DNA of 64,000 nucleotides from Anaerolineales bacterium UBA2395 (lineage in GTDB: Bacteria; Chloroflexota; Anaerolineae; Anaerolineales; Villigracilaceae), in NCBI GenBank assembly GCA_002343775.1, contig DDSH01000013.1, forward strand, positions 22,948 to 86,947, read 5' to 3'. The position numbers and the translations under genes were made by a program. The notes under the pieces are model-generated. The model had not been told where the DNA came from. It did no database searches and worked only from the letters and a program-made list of their open reading frames with translations. Below are positions 1-8,475 of this stretch, piece by piece; positions within the stretch are counted from its first letter, which is position 1, and each line of letters begins with the position of its first letter.

Positions 1-187
1 CAAGTCCCAATATGCCCCAGACAATACGACGAGGGTTAAGGTGCCCGAAAGCAGCGCGCAGATCGTCCACGGGAGATTCGCCATCGCCAATGAGTATGCG
101 TATAAAACGAGCAACTGCTTGAGTCACTCGGCGATATGCGCCGCGCCAATCGAACGAAGGTGGAGGTGTGGGAGGGTTGGTGGTCAT
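1..187 (-). CDS. Partial membrane protein downstream of hflC, possibly a third SPFH protein
   Basis: Only the first 62 codons lie in the window; the rest runs off the left edge. The ATG at 187 has a strong AGGAGG ribosome site that overlaps the hflC stop, leaving a 9-base gap, so it is co-translated with hflC. The N-terminus is proline-rich (TNPPTPPP), then amphipathic and basic, and at residues 51-62 enters what looks like a membrane segment (RRIVWGILGL). Position after an HflK-HflC pair and a cytoplasmic N-terminus before a single membrane segment would fit a further SPFH/HflK-like protein, but no SPFH domain is visible yet. The identity is an inference. Confidence 0.55.
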   Translation of the reverse strand, partial: MTTNPPTPPPSFDWRGAYRRVTQAVARFIRILIGDGESPVDDLRAAFGHLNPRRIVWGILGL

Positions 188-196
188 CGAAGCCTC

Positions 197-1099
197 CTAA
201 GGGACTACGGGCGGTGGAACGGTGACATTGCCCGGGTTGAGGTACTGCAAAAGTTCAGAGTCTGAGGGCAGGATGAGGGTGGTATTACCGTCAATGAACG
301 CCTCATAGGATTGCAGGGTGCGGAGAAAGCGATAGAATTCCGGATCCTTCCCGAATGCGGCGGCGTAGATGGCGATGGCTTCCGCATCCGCCTGCCCGCG
401 AATCTCCGCCGCCTGCTGGTTGGCATCCGCCAGAATTTTGGCTTTATCAGCATCCGCGCCGGCGCGAATTTTTGCGGCTTCCTCAGTGCCTTCCGAACGG
501 AATTGGCGCGCAATTGCCTCCCGTTCGGCTTTCATTCGTTGAAAAACGCTGGTGAGGTTGGCTTGCGGGAAGGTGAGCAGTTTGAGGCGAACATCTGTTA
601 CAACGAAGCCATATTGCTGTGTGCGAGCAGCCGCCCCCTGGGTCACGGTCAGAAGCGTATCCCCCAATTTCAATTGCGCCGCATCCACAGTGACCAATTG
701 GCTGAGTTCCACCTGCCCGAGAGCGGTGCCAAGTTCCGACGATACGATGTCTGCCAGGCGCGTCTCCGCACCCTGCGGATCGTTCACGGTCTTGAGGAAG
801 GTCAGGGTATCGGTCACTTTCCAGGTGGCGTAGGCTTCAAGGACGATGTTCTTCTTGTCCGCGGTCAGAAACTCGGTCTGCGGCAGATTGTAGACACGTA
901 GTTGGTTGTTGATGCGGGTCACACTCTGGAATGGGTCGGGCAGTTTGGCATAGAGTCCAGGACTGGTAATGACGTTCACGGGGTTGCCAAACTGAGTTAC
1001 AACTGCATACTCAGTTGCGTCCACCTGGAAAAAGACCAGGTTGACTGCTAGAAAACCCAGAGCAACAATAATAAGGATGATCGTACGCAAAGATTTCAT
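197..1099 (-). CDS. hflC: HflC-like SPFH/Band 7 membrane protein
   Basis: A 300-residue SPFH protein of the HflC type. One N-terminal membrane anchor (residues 6-27) is followed by the SPFH domain, with the typical entry VDATEYAVVTQFG and the GLYAKLPDPFQSV segment. A long alanine/glutamate-rich coiled-coil helix covers roughly residues 190-245 (REAIARQFRSEGTEEAAKIR). In E. coli HflC with HflK forms a cage around the FtsH protease and modulates membrane-protein degradation. The gene lies 48 bases after the CDF-HflK fusion gene, its natural partner. Length matches the family (about 300-335). The short Pro-rich C-terminus is ordinary. Confidence 0.9.
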   Translation of the reverse strand: MKSLRTIILIIVALGFLAVNLVFFQVDATEYAVVTQFGNPVNVITSPGLYAKLPDPFQSVTRINNQLRVYNLPQTEFLTADKKNIVLEAYATWKVTDTLTFLKTVNDPQGAETRLADIVSSELGTALGQVELSQLVTVDAAQLKLGDTLLTVTQGAAARTQQYGFVVTDVRLKLLTFPQANLTSVFQRMKAEREAIARQFRSEGTEEAAKIRAGADADKAKILADANQQAAEIRGQADAEAIAIYAAAFGKDPEFYRFLRTLQSYEAFIDGNTTLILPSDSELLQYLNPGNVTVPPPVVP

Positions 1100-1147
1100 A
1101 GGTCACTCCATAGATCAAAGAATATGTGTTTGGCGGTGAAATTCGTT

Positions 1148-2704
1148 TCAAGGCTGGGGAGGAAAAGTCTGGGTGTTTCCGAGACCGGGGAACCACAAGT
1201 CGGTGGTCTGTAATTTCACAGCGGCATCCAGCACGAACTTGCGCGCGCCGGGGAGAACATTTTCGATGGCTTCAAGATACAGGCGCAAACGGGTAATATC
1301 GGGAGCTTGAGCGTATGCGCCTTGCTGACTGGCAAACTGCGATGCTTCACCTGTGGCTTGCGCTATTTTCTCGGAACGATAGGCGTTCGCCGCCTGGATG
1401 ATTTTCTCCGCATCGCCGCGCGCCACCGGCAAGATCTCGTTTTGATATGCCAATGCTTCGTTGATAAAGGTGTTCTTATCCTCGCGGGCGCTGGCAACAT
1501 CACGAAAAGCATCGGCAACTTCCGGAGGCGGACTGCTTTCCAGCAGTTGTACGCCCACCACCTGTAAACCGGAGTCGTAGTTGTTCAAGGACTCCTGTGC
1601 AAGCAGCGCCGCTTTTTGCTGGATGGAGGCTTTGTCCACGGTCAACAAGGCATCCACTGCCTCGTTCGCCACTACTTGTCGCATCGCGGATTCGGCGGCT
1701 TGCTGCACCAAGGCTTCGGGGTCAACCACATTCAGCAGAAACTTGGCGGGGTCGGTAACAGTGTAATGGACACTGAGACGAACATTGATCAGATTCTCGT
1801 CACCGGTCAGCATCAGACTGGAGGGAGCCTCAGCGCGACGGATGGCATTGAGTGCGATCACATCCACGCGACCCACCGGCCAGGGCAGGCGATAATGCAA
1901 GCCGGGTCCGACATTCCCGGCAATCACACTTCCGAAACGGCGCACTACTGCTGCCTCGCCCGGTCTCACGATGTAGAAGCCTGATAGCATATAAAGTGCG
2001 AGCAGCGTCAAGGCAGAAACGGGAATAAAAGCGCGCCATATCCCGGCCGGCTCGTGGACATGCGGTTGACCGCTCTCGCCTTCGATATCCAGCGCCTGGC
2101 GGTGACGCAGAGCGCTGATCGCCGAAGAAGCGATTTCATAGCCGGAAAAAAGGATGAAGACAACAACAACTGCCGCAGCCGCCCGGTCCAGATTGGGGAG
2201 CCCGAGAGCCGCGCCGCCGAGTCCCGCCACCACCACGATGGAGGCATAGATATCCATTTGAGAATGGTAGCCTCCGGCGATCAGCGCTGGCGAGTTGGTC
2301 TGCCTGCCCACGTAAAGTTTATAGCGCGCAATAAAGTAGGCAACTGCCACCGTGACAAGCGAAGCGAGGGTAATGGGACCCAGATTCTTAAGTTCGGGAG
2401 ATTGACCACCGAGGACTTCGACCACAATGTCAAAGCCCACGTAGAAGATGGCGGCGGCTACCGCCAGAGCCACCCAATTTTCCACTGCGCTCACCTGTCC
2501 CTTGCGCCGGTTGCGCGCGTCATCCCAGCGGCTGATCCAAAGACCGATAAGGACAAAGCCGCCAATCGTTGCATCCGCGATGGAGTGCAGGGCACTGGCG
2601 CGTAATGCCAGACTGCCGGAAGCACCCGCCAGCCAGAACTTGAAAACAATGAGCAACGCGTTGATGATAATGGTAACAAGTACGGTACGTTCTTTTCGGT
2701 TCAT
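1148..2704 (-). CDS. Fusion of a CDF metal-transporter membrane domain with an HflK-like SPFH domain
   Basis: This 518-residue protein joins two families. Residues 1-215 are a cation diffusion facilitator membrane domain. Metal-site motifs HSIAD (His40/Asp44, TM2) and HSQMD (His147/Asp151, TM5) match the His-Asp/His-Asp zinc site of ZnT-type CDFs. The usual cytosolic CDF dimer domain is absent; instead a short His/Glu linker leads to another membrane segment (about 226-246) and an HflK-type SPFH domain (RPGEAAVVRRFGSV onwards), with a coiled coil and Gln/Pro-rich tail. The SPFH part should pair with the adjacent HflC. Whether it still moves Zn2+ is unknown, but all four metal ligands remain. 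The reading frame is continuous, so this is a real fusion in the sequence. Confidence 0.85.
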   Translation of the reverse strand: MNRKERTVLVTIIINALLIVFKFWLAGASGSLALRASALHSIADATIGGFVLIGLWISRWDDARNRRKGQVSAVENWVALAVAAAIFYVGFDIVVEVLGGQSPELKNLGPITLASLVTVAVAYFIARYKLYVGRQTNSPALIAGGYHSQMDIYASIVVVAGLGGAALGLPNLDRAAAAVVVVFILFSGYEIASSAISALRHRQALDIEGESGQPHVHEPAGIWRAFIPVSALTLLALYMLSGFYIVRPGEAAVVRRFGSVIAGNVGPGLHYRLPWPVGRVDVIALNAIRRAEAPSSLMLTGDENLINVRLSVHYTVTDPAKFLLNVVDPEALVQQAAESAMRQVVANEAVDALLTVDKASIQQKAALLAQESLNNYDSGLQVVGVQLLESSPPPEVADAFRDVASAREDKNTFINEALAYQNEILPVARGDAEKIIQAANAYRSEKIAQATGEASQFASQQGAYAQAPDITRLRLYLEAIENVLPGARKFVLDAAVKLQTTDLWFPGLGNTQTFPPQP

Positions 2705-2805
2705 GCGATCACAATCCTCCAGGTAGTAAGAATTTAAGCTCAGCCCATACGATTTTTCTTGCGGTCTTCAAAAGAGTTCCGCATAAGCCAATGGCGATAC
2801 CCATT

Positions 2806-2994
2806 TCACCTGCTTTCTTCAAACGGAAAATCCATGTCAATATCAACTTTATATTTTTCAGGCTCTTCATCGAAGGCTATTGTGCATTCGAGAGAACAAA
2901 AATAGTAAGTACGCCCCAGATATTGGTACTTATATGTGACAGTGCCCGGGTTTAACTTTGTTCCACAAACCGGATCAACTACAGGGGTTTCCAT
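2806..2994 (-). CDS. YHS-domain protein
   Basis: A 62-residue protein that is essentially one YHS domain: DPVCG at residues 7-11, then YYFCS (Cys33) and Cys37, ending with the EPEKY motif. YHS domains bind metals and occur in copper/silver ATPases and metal-resistance loci. The three cysteines are likely ligands. It is set apart from the SPFH genes by about 100 bases and from the upstream protease gene by 22 bases, so it may be co-transcribed with the protease. Function beyond metal binding or metallochaperoning cannot be told from sequence. Confidence 0.8.
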   Translation of the reverse strand: METPVVDPVCGTKLNPGTVTYKYQYLGRTYYFCSLECTIAFDEEPEKYKVDIDMDFPFEESR

Positions 2995-3016
2995 ATCTAC
3001 GCATTTCCAGTATCGG

Positions 3017-4246
3017 TCAGGGAACGTTTGCTGGTGACTCTGCCCGAAGCGTATCCGGGCGCTTTTCCAGGAGAACGCTTATTTCCAGGGTTTCGCCATC
3101 CCGCAATACAGTCAGATTCACCTTCTGACCCGGACTGGTTTGCATTGCGATGTAGATTAATAAATCGTCAAAGGAGTTGATTGGTTGACCATCAATTGCT
3201 GTGACCACATCGCCTCCCACAGGAATCACGGACCCGTTAATTGTTTTCGATTCGTTTGCACCACGCACTCCAGCTTTTTCTGCAGGGCCGCGGGTTGTCA
3301 CTTCCAGAATATACGCGCCACGCTCAACCGGCAGATTCATGGCGTCAACCAAAACAGGAACAAGGTTTCTACCGCGCACTCCAAGCCAGGGCCAGTCATA
3401 ACCACCCTTCTCAATTAAAATCGGGACAACCCGTTCAACCACGTCTACCGGAATGGCAAAACCTACACCGCTATTACTACGACTCGTCCCATCCGTTTCG
3501 ATCTGAGCATTCACGCCAATGACATGTCCGTGCAGGTCAAGAAGGGGTCCTCCAGAATTCCCCGGATTGATCGCTGCATCGGTTTGAATGGCATGCGGAA
3601 TGGAAAAAGGCGTCAGGGCGGGGATCGTGCGCCCAAGTGCGCTGATAATTCCGCGTGTTAATGTTCCGTCCAATCCGAAAGGATTACCAATCGCAACGAC
3701 GGTTTGTCCCACCGCCAGTTCTGCCATATTACCCATTGCAAGCGGACCGATACCAATGGGAAGTTGATCCACTTTAATTACAGCCAGGTCGCTGTTCAGG
3801 TCCTTCCCCACAATGTCTGCGTTAAGAGTGGTCCCGTCGAAAAAGACAACCTCCAGCTGTTCCGCACCATTGACAACATGGGCATTGGTGATGATATTAC
3901 CGGTTGTGTCATAAACAAAACCAGAGCCCTGTCCAATGGGTACAATCTGCCCGCCATTCTGTCCATCAGTAATGGGATAAACTTGTCCATATACGAAGAT
4001 GCCAACCACCGCCGGATTTGAACGAGCATATAAATTTACAAGCACCATCTCCTCTTCAGTCACATCGCTCGGTATGTCCAATTGAGTAGGAGTTGGCAGA
4101 GCCATGTTAATAACAGACTTCTCGATGGGTCCGGCAGCAGGTTGACGATTGATTGATGTCACGATGGAACAGCCTAGAACCAGGATTGGCAGCAGCAATA
4201 AAATCCAAATCCGGCTTTTGAAACCGATTTTTGCAGGTTGCGTCAT
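3017..4246 (-). CDS. HtrA/DegP-like serine protease, predicted lipoprotein, with PDZ domain
   Basis: S1C-family protease. The ATG at 4246 is preferred over one 17 codons upstream because it follows an AAGGAT ribosome site and puts a signal sequence at the start; the segment ends in a lipobox (LVLGC, Cys26), so the protein should be lipid-anchored outside the membrane. Catalytic triad: His123 (TNAHVV), Asp153 (NSDLAVIKV), Ser231 (GNSGGP). A single PDZ domain follows (about 285-395, EVTTRGPAEKAGV). The mature N-terminus is a Thr/Pro linker. The length of 409 residues fits a one-PDZ bacterial HtrA. Role: degrading or refolding damaged exported proteins. It lies next to a two-component system, a common setting for envelope stress genes. 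Confidence 0.9.
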   Translation of the reverse strand: MTQPAKIGFKSRIWILLLLPILVLGCSIVTSINRQPAAGPIEKSVINMALPTPTQLDIPSDVTEEEMVLVNLYARSNPAVVGIFVYGQVYPITDGQNGGQIVPIGQGSGFVYDTTGNIITNAHVVNGAEQLEVVFFDGTTLNADIVGKDLNSDLAVIKVDQLPIGIGPLAMGNMAELAVGQTVVAIGNPFGLDGTLTRGIISALGRTIPALTPFSIPHAIQTDAAINPGNSGGPLLDLHGHVIGVNAQIETDGTSRSNSGVGFAIPVDVVERVVPILIEKGGYDWPWLGVRGRNLVPVLVDAMNLPVERGAYILEVTTRGPAEKAGVRGANESKTINGSVIPVGGDVVTAIDGQPINSFDDLLIYIAMQTSPGQKVNLTVLRDGETLEISVLLEKRPDTLRAESPANVP

Positions 4247-4285
4247 GATTATCCTTAGCCTTGCGCTTAGGGGTTGCGACCAATA

Positions 4286-4402
4286 GTGTGCATGCAAAAC
4301 CTACCAGACAACTGGTTCCCTGCGCCCTCTATGGCACACGGATTACCGTTAATACACCGCCAGAGTTGACGGCTGAAACATTTGTAAATCTTGCATGCAC
4401 AC
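4286..4402. repeat. 12-bp inverted repeat flanking the region upstream of the HtrA gene
   Basis: GTGTGCATGCAA at 4286-4297 and its exact complement TTGCATGCACAC at 4391-4402 flank 93 bases of non-coding sequence between the sensor kinase stop and the HtrA-like gene start. Each arm contains the palindrome GCATGC. They could be paired regulator sites or arms of a long hairpin in the HtrA leader. No strong -35/-10 pair is seen here. Confidence 0.5.
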
Positions 4403-4463
4403 ATTTATATTAAGCCCCCTGACTAAGAAAGTTCTGTATTAATTCTGAATAAATGGTAAGAGA

Positions 4464-5849
4464 CTAATCAGCGAGGGCTGGCAAAGTGAGAGCTACAGTC
4501 GTACCCTTGTTCGACTCACTTCGAATATTCACTTCGCCCCCATGCTCACGCACAATCCAGCGGACGATTGCCAATCCGAGGCCCGCACCTGGGATGCGCT
4601 TACCGATTGTAGGTGCACGAAAAAAAGGTTCGAAAATTAGTGGGATCAACTCTTCTGGAATGCCAGGACCATGATCGCGGACCGTGACATGTACACAGCA
4701 ATCCCTGATGAAAAGACTGATAGTCACATCTCCACCAGGCAACGAATATTTCACCGCATTGTCAATCAAATTCATGAACACCTGTCGCAAGCGATTGGGA
4801 TCGCCGCGTACAGAAACTGGATCGCAACGTTCAAGCTTCAAATTAACATTTCCAGCGGTCAACATTACCGACTCATATACATCGATGAGAAGGTCATCAA
4901 GCGCAATCGCTTCAAACGACGCCAGATGCAAGCCGGTCTCGGCTTGTGCGAGAAGCAGGAGGTCATCCAACAAGCGTGTTACGTGTCTTCCGGTGCGTTG
5001 GAGTGCGGCAATGGTCTCGCGCCTCCGCCTTACATCATCACCAAAAGAAACAAGCAAATCGACATTGCCAAGCATGGATGCCAGCGGAGTCCGCAATTCA
5101 TGAGCAGCCTCAGCAAGAAATTGCCTCTGACCTTCGAACAATGCCTGCAAGCGATTCAACATCTCGTTAAACGTTGTTGCCAGTGCGCCAACCTCATCAG
5201 CCGGACCCGTGTACGGAACGCGGTGAGACAGATCTTCAGCCTTCACAATATCCTGGGCAGTCCGCGTAACTCGCGCTACAGGACGTAAGCCCAGCCGGGC
5301 AAGAGTCCACCCGCCTACCAGTCCAAAGAGCAACACGGAAACCGCGCCGATGGTATAGATAAGACGCAGACGGCTCAATGTGGATTGAAGTCCAACCAAT
5401 GACTCACCCACCAGAATCGCCCCTGCTATTTCCCCGTCGCGTTGAATCGGTTGGAAATATAACTGCACAGGAGAACCTGAAATTTCCGCCGAGTCATAGA
5501 AACTCTCACCCTTCAACACGCGATTGAGATCCGAGGCGGGTGCATGGATTTGCTGAATTCCAAGGTTAAATGAGCGAGCCACAAGCGTGCCCTCCGCATT
5601 GAATATCTGCACGTAAACCCCAGGCGAACGAAACTCGTCGGTGGCTTCCTGTGACACTCCCTCAATTGGCCGGTTGGGGACGATGGCAACCGCATCTGCG
5701 ACATGCCTGGCTCGTTCTGCCAGTGTATTGTTCACCTCCGCGCGCAGGGATTGTGACAAGGTCTGGTAGGAAATCAGAAGCAACCCTACCAGACCAAGAG
5801 CGGTCAGGCTCAAATGCCAGAGGGCCAGTTTCCACCTCAATGGGATCAT
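4464..5849 (-). CDS. Sensor histidine kinase (HAMP, HisKA, HATPase)
   Basis: A 461-residue orthodox kinase. Two membrane segments (about 9-29 and 165-185) enclose an extracellular sensor region of about 130 residues, followed by HAMP, the HisKA H-box (AAHELRTPLA, His250), the N-box (NLIDNAVKYS), and G-boxes (DHGPGIP, GAGLGLAIV). The start overlaps the response regulator stop by 4 bases (ATGA), so the pair is translationally coupled. With the PCu(A)C gene upstream in the same direction, the likely cue is copper or an envelope signal, but the sensor region carries no obvious Met/His metal motif. The architecture resembles CusS/QseC-type kinases. Confidence 0.92.
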   Translation of the reverse strand: MIPLRWKLALWHLSLTALGLVGLLLISYQTLSQSLRAEVNNTLAERARHVADAVAIVPNRPIEGVSQEATDEFRSPGVYVQIFNAEGTLVARSFNLGIQQIHAPASDLNRVLKGESFYDSAEISGSPVQLYFQPIQRDGEIAGAILVGESLVGLQSTLSRLRLIYTIGAVSVLLFGLVGGWTLARLGLRPVARVTRTAQDIVKAEDLSHRVPYTGPADEVGALATTFNEMLNRLQALFEGQRQFLAEAAHELRTPLASMLGNVDLLVSFGDDVRRRRETIAALQRTGRHVTRLLDDLLLLAQAETGLHLASFEAIALDDLLIDVYESVMLTAGNVNLKLERCDPVSVRGDPNRLRQVFMNLIDNAVKYSLPGGDVTISLFIRDCCVHVTVRDHGPGIPEELIPLIFEPFFRAPTIGKRIPGAGLGLAIVRWIVREHGGEVNIRSESNKGTTVALTLPALAD

Positions 5850-6517
5850 ACTGTCTCCTCCTTCAGTACATAGCCGATACCGTATATCGTGTGAATGAGC
5901 GGTGGTTCACCGATTTTTCGGCGCAGACGAGCGATGTATACATCCAAAATATTGGGTTGAATCCCGGCATCTTGTCCCCACACATTCAAAATGAGTTCTT
6001 CGCGTGTCAGCACTTGACGAGGATGTCTTAGAAAGTAGTTTAGCAGATCAAATTCTGTACGAGTTAGGGGAATGGGTTTTCCTGCACGGTGGGCTGCATG
6101 GAGGCCCATATCAAGTTCCATATCGGCAAAATTGATGGAAGATGTTGACGCCCCAGTGCGTCGCTGAAGTGTGCGTATGCGGGCCAGCAATTCTTCGAAT
6201 GCAAACGGCTTGACGAGGTAATCATCCGCGCCAGAATCCAGACCCAGCACCCGGTCGGGAATCGCGTTGCGAGCGGTTAACATCAATATCGGACCCGTGA
6301 AACCTTTTTCCCGGATTCGACGACAGGCATCCATGCCGTTCATGCCGGGCAGCATCACGTCAAGAATGAGGAGGCGGTGTCGGTCCTGGTCGAATTTTTC
6401 CAACCCCTCTTCCGCACTGTGGGCAAGGCGTACTCTATATCCAGCATATGTCAGCCCGCGTTTGAGATAGTCGGCGAACTCCGCTTCGTCTTCAATGAGC
6501 AAAATATCTGCTTCCAT
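5846..6517 (-). CDS. OmpR/PhoB-type response regulator
   Basis: 223 residues: receiver domain with acidic pocket (IEDEAE), phospho-acceptor Asp53 (LILDVMLPG) and the conserved Lys (LVKPFAF), then a winged-helix DNA-binding domain (LTRTEFDLLNYFLRHPRQVLTREEL, ending GIGYVL). Partner of the kinase gene that overlaps its stop codon. It lies 58 bases after the PCu(A)C gene in the same direction and is probably transcribed from the promoter before that gene. Likely targets are the surrounding copper and envelope genes (inference). Confidence 0.93.
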   Translation of the reverse strand: MEADILLIEDEAEFADYLKRGLTYAGYRVRLAHSAEEGLEKFDQDRHRLLILDVMLPGMNGMDACRRIREKGFTGPILMLTARNAIPDRVLGLDSGADDYLVKPFAFEELLARIRTLQRRTGASTSSINFADMELDMGLHAAHRAGKPIPLTRTEFDLLNYFLRHPRQVLTREELILNVWGQDAGIQPNILDVYIARLRRKIGEPPLIHTIYGIGYVLKEETV

Positions 6518-6575
6518 AAACCACTCTTTAATCCGGGGGCAACCGCTCTTCGAATATATTAGACCATCCAGCCGA

Positions 6576-7007
6576 TTACTCTTCTCTAACCGAGGCTTCT
6601 ATCGTCAGACTACCTACTTCTTTGAAATTCAATACGAGTGTGATGGTGTCGCCAACCTTCAAATCCTGCGTCAAGCCAACGAGCATGACGTGCAAGCCGC
6701 CAGGTTTGAAAATGATCTCCTGTTGCGCAGGGATAGGCAAAGCCTCCTGCATTTGCATGGACATCACGCCATTGTCATCCATCATACTCATGTGAACCTC
6801 GGCAGCAGATGCAACGTCCGTGCTGACACTGAGCAATGTATCATCCGCGTCGGTCGCATTACTGATAATGAAATATACCGCGCCGTTATCGCCCGAAGCG
6901 GCAGGGCGAGCCCAGGCATCCATTACCTTGAATTCGCCCGACTTTGCACATCCACTGACCAACAATGTTGCCAGCAGGATTGCGGAAATCAAAAGTTTGT
7001 TTTTCAT
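6576..7007 (-). CDS. PCu(A)C-type periplasmic copper chaperone, lipoprotein
   Basis: 143 residues with a lipoprotein signal (VSGC, Cys20). The copper site fits the PCu(A)C consensus H(M)X10MX21HXM exactly: His72-Met73, Met84, His106 and Met108. Extra Met residues (75, 76, 82, 86) surround it. Such proteins carry Cu(I) outside the membrane and help load the CuA centre of cytochrome c oxidase, usually with SCO1-type proteins; a SCO1 gene lies 1.5 kb upstream in this window. It is the first gene behind a TTGACA promoter and precedes the response regulator-kinase pair, so copper handling and sensing look linked. Confidence 0.88.
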   Translation of the reverse strand: MKNKLLISAILLATLLVSGCAKSGEFKVMDAWARPAASGDNGAVYFIISNATDADDTLLSVSTDVASAAEVHMSMMDDNGVMSMQMQEALPIPAQQEIIFKPGGLHVMLVGLTQDLKVGDTITLVLNFKEVGSLTIEASVREE

Positions 7008-7088
7008 ATGTGTCCTTCTTGAAAATAGAATTTGACTTTCATCGTCTACTTTGAACCTTTGGTTCGCAGCAAGACGCCTGGATAAACC

Positions 7089-7116
7089 AGTATTGTTCAG
7101 TCGTTTTTTTTGTCAA
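7089..7116 (-). promoter_or_regulatory. Predicted sigma-70 promoter of the PCu(A)C-regulator-kinase operon
   Basis: On the minus strand TTGACA (7111-7116) is followed after 16 bases, including an A8 tract, by AATACT (7089-7094). It lies in the 120-base gap before the PCu(A)C gene. The -35 is perfect and the -10 matches 4 of 6 positions. Confidence 0.5.
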
Positions 7117-7127
7117 TGACAACCTCA

Positions 7128-7814
7128 TCAAGGCGACATACCCTCATGATTCGTTTCTGTCGGTTCGTCCGTTACAGGCGGAAACCCTTTACGAACCAGA
7201 AGGTCCTGCATGGCAGCAATTTCGCTTGTTTGTGCATTGACGATGGATTGTGCTAATGCCAACACTTCGGGGCTTTTGGCGCTCTCCAGCGCCGCCTCCC
7301 CCATGAGCACTCCACCACGGTGGTGGGCAATCATCAATTGCAGGAATAATCCATCGGCTTCCACACCCTGCAAATCGCGTAATTCATTCAACTGCGCCTG
7401 GGTGGCCATCCCAGGCATTCCACCATTGACAGGCATGTCCATCCACATCATAGCCGGGTCGGTGCTGGCGATTGGATATTGCCATACTGCCAGCCATCCC
7501 TGCATCTGACCAATCTGCGCTTGTTGTGTCAGCATAATGTCCAGGGCAAGCTGGCGCATTTCCGGGTCTTCTGTCCGGTCACGAAGCAGTGTAGCCATAT
7601 CCACAGCTTGCGCGTGGTGCATCATCATGTCCCTGGCAAAGCCTACCTCAGGAGAGTTTTCGCCGGGCGCAGAGGACTGCCGTGTGCCCAGCCAGAAGGC
7701 AAGCACTGCCACAATCACCAGCAATACAGCGAATGATAAGAGCATGAGAGCATCAAACGTGCGCACCGCGCGGGGCAAGGATGTCTCAGGCGGTAATTGT
7801 TCGGTCATCATCAT
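7128..7814 (-). CDS. DUF305 membrane-anchored protein
   Basis: The start is set at the first of three consecutive ATGs (7814), which follows AGGAG overlapping the DUF3105 stop. About 228 residues: one membrane anchor (LLSFAVLLVIVAVLAFWLG) then a DUF305 domain with the paired motifs DMMMHHAQAVDMA and MIAHHRGGVLMGEAAL. These His/Met-rich four-helix domains are ferritin-like and are often found with copper genes. Met-rich stretches between them (MMWMDMPVNGGMPGM) could bind Cu. It ends the SCO1-DUF3105-DUF305 gene run. Exact function is not known for the family. Confidence 0.85.
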   Translation of the reverse strand: MMMTEQLPPETSLPRAVRTFDALMLLSFAVLLVIVAVLAFWLGTRQSSAPGENSPEVGFARDMMMHHAQAVDMATLLRDRTEDPEMRQLALDIMLTQQAQIGQMQGWLAVWQYPIASTDPAMMWMDMPVNGGMPGMATQAQLNELRDLQGVEADGLFLQLMIAHHRGGVLMGEAALESAKSPEVLALAQSIVNAQTSEIAAMQDLLVRKGFPPVTDEPTETNHEGMSP

Positions 7815-7822
7815 CGTGTCTC

Positions 7823-8422
7823 CTAGCCTGGCTGCCCCACTCCACCCGTGCAAGGCGCTCCCGGCTCAGGTCCTTGTGGGCTCAGTTCGTATTGTTCAAT
7901 AAAGTCCTTTAACCTGGGATCATCAGCCTGCTCCACCTGAAGTTGATATCCCCAGGCAGAAATCACAATCGGGCTGGGCAGATCTGGGTATGGACTTAGC
8001 AAGCGAAAACCGCTTTGACGGGTAAGTGTCTGTAATGTCTGAACTTCCAAGTCAGGCAGGTCAGGTCGGTAGGTGATCCAGACCGCGCCATGTTCAAGGG
8101 AGTGAACTCCATTTTCATTCGCGATGGTCTCGGTATACACACCGCAATTCTGCCAGACAGGATTGTGAGATCCCCCGACAGGTGGAGTCTGGTCGTAACT
8201 TACGGTTTCACCGACATGGTCCCGGCTAAGAGCGGTATATTCCGTAACCCCATCGATCTGTTGTTTCACCTGCTCCCTGGCGTTGAACATGAGAAAAATT
8301 ACGATAATGGCAGCTAAAACCAGAGTGCCGGAGATGATGCCATTACGCAACTTTTGGCGGCGGCGTTCCGCTTGGCGCACTGCCTTTTTTGTGGAAATGG
8401 ATTTCTTGTTTTTAGGTTGCAT
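7823..8422 (-). CDS. DUF3105 membrane-anchored protein
   Basis: 199 residues: basic, Lys/Arg-rich cytosolic N-terminus, one membrane segment (about 28-47), then a DUF3105 domain outside the cell, recognised by PPVGGSHNPVWQNCGVY and HSLEHGAVWITY. The conserved His and Cys residues could bind a metal. The family has no firm function; in Chloroflexota and Actinobacteria it often neighbours DUF305 and copper genes, as here, where it lies directly between SCO1 and DUF305. A GAGGA ribosome site lies just before its ATG. Confidence 0.85.
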   Translation of the reverse strand: MQPKNKKSISTKKAVRQAERRRQKLRNGIISGTLVLAAIIVIFLMFNAREQVKQQIDGVTEYTALSRDHVGETVSYDQTPPVGGSHNPVWQNCGVYTETIANENGVHSLEHGAVWITYRPDLPDLEVQTLQTLTRQSGFRLLSPYPDLPSPIVISAWGYQLQVEQADDPRLKDFIEQYELSPQGPEPGAPCTGGVGQPG

Positions 8423-8475
8423 TGGTATCCTCGTAATAATATAACTTTAAGATTGAATATCTGGATCGAAGATTG

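Noticed and set aside
41..265. Plus-strand frame at the left edge
   Set aside because: It is antisense to the hflC end and to the following gene start, whose AGGAGG and frame are well supported.
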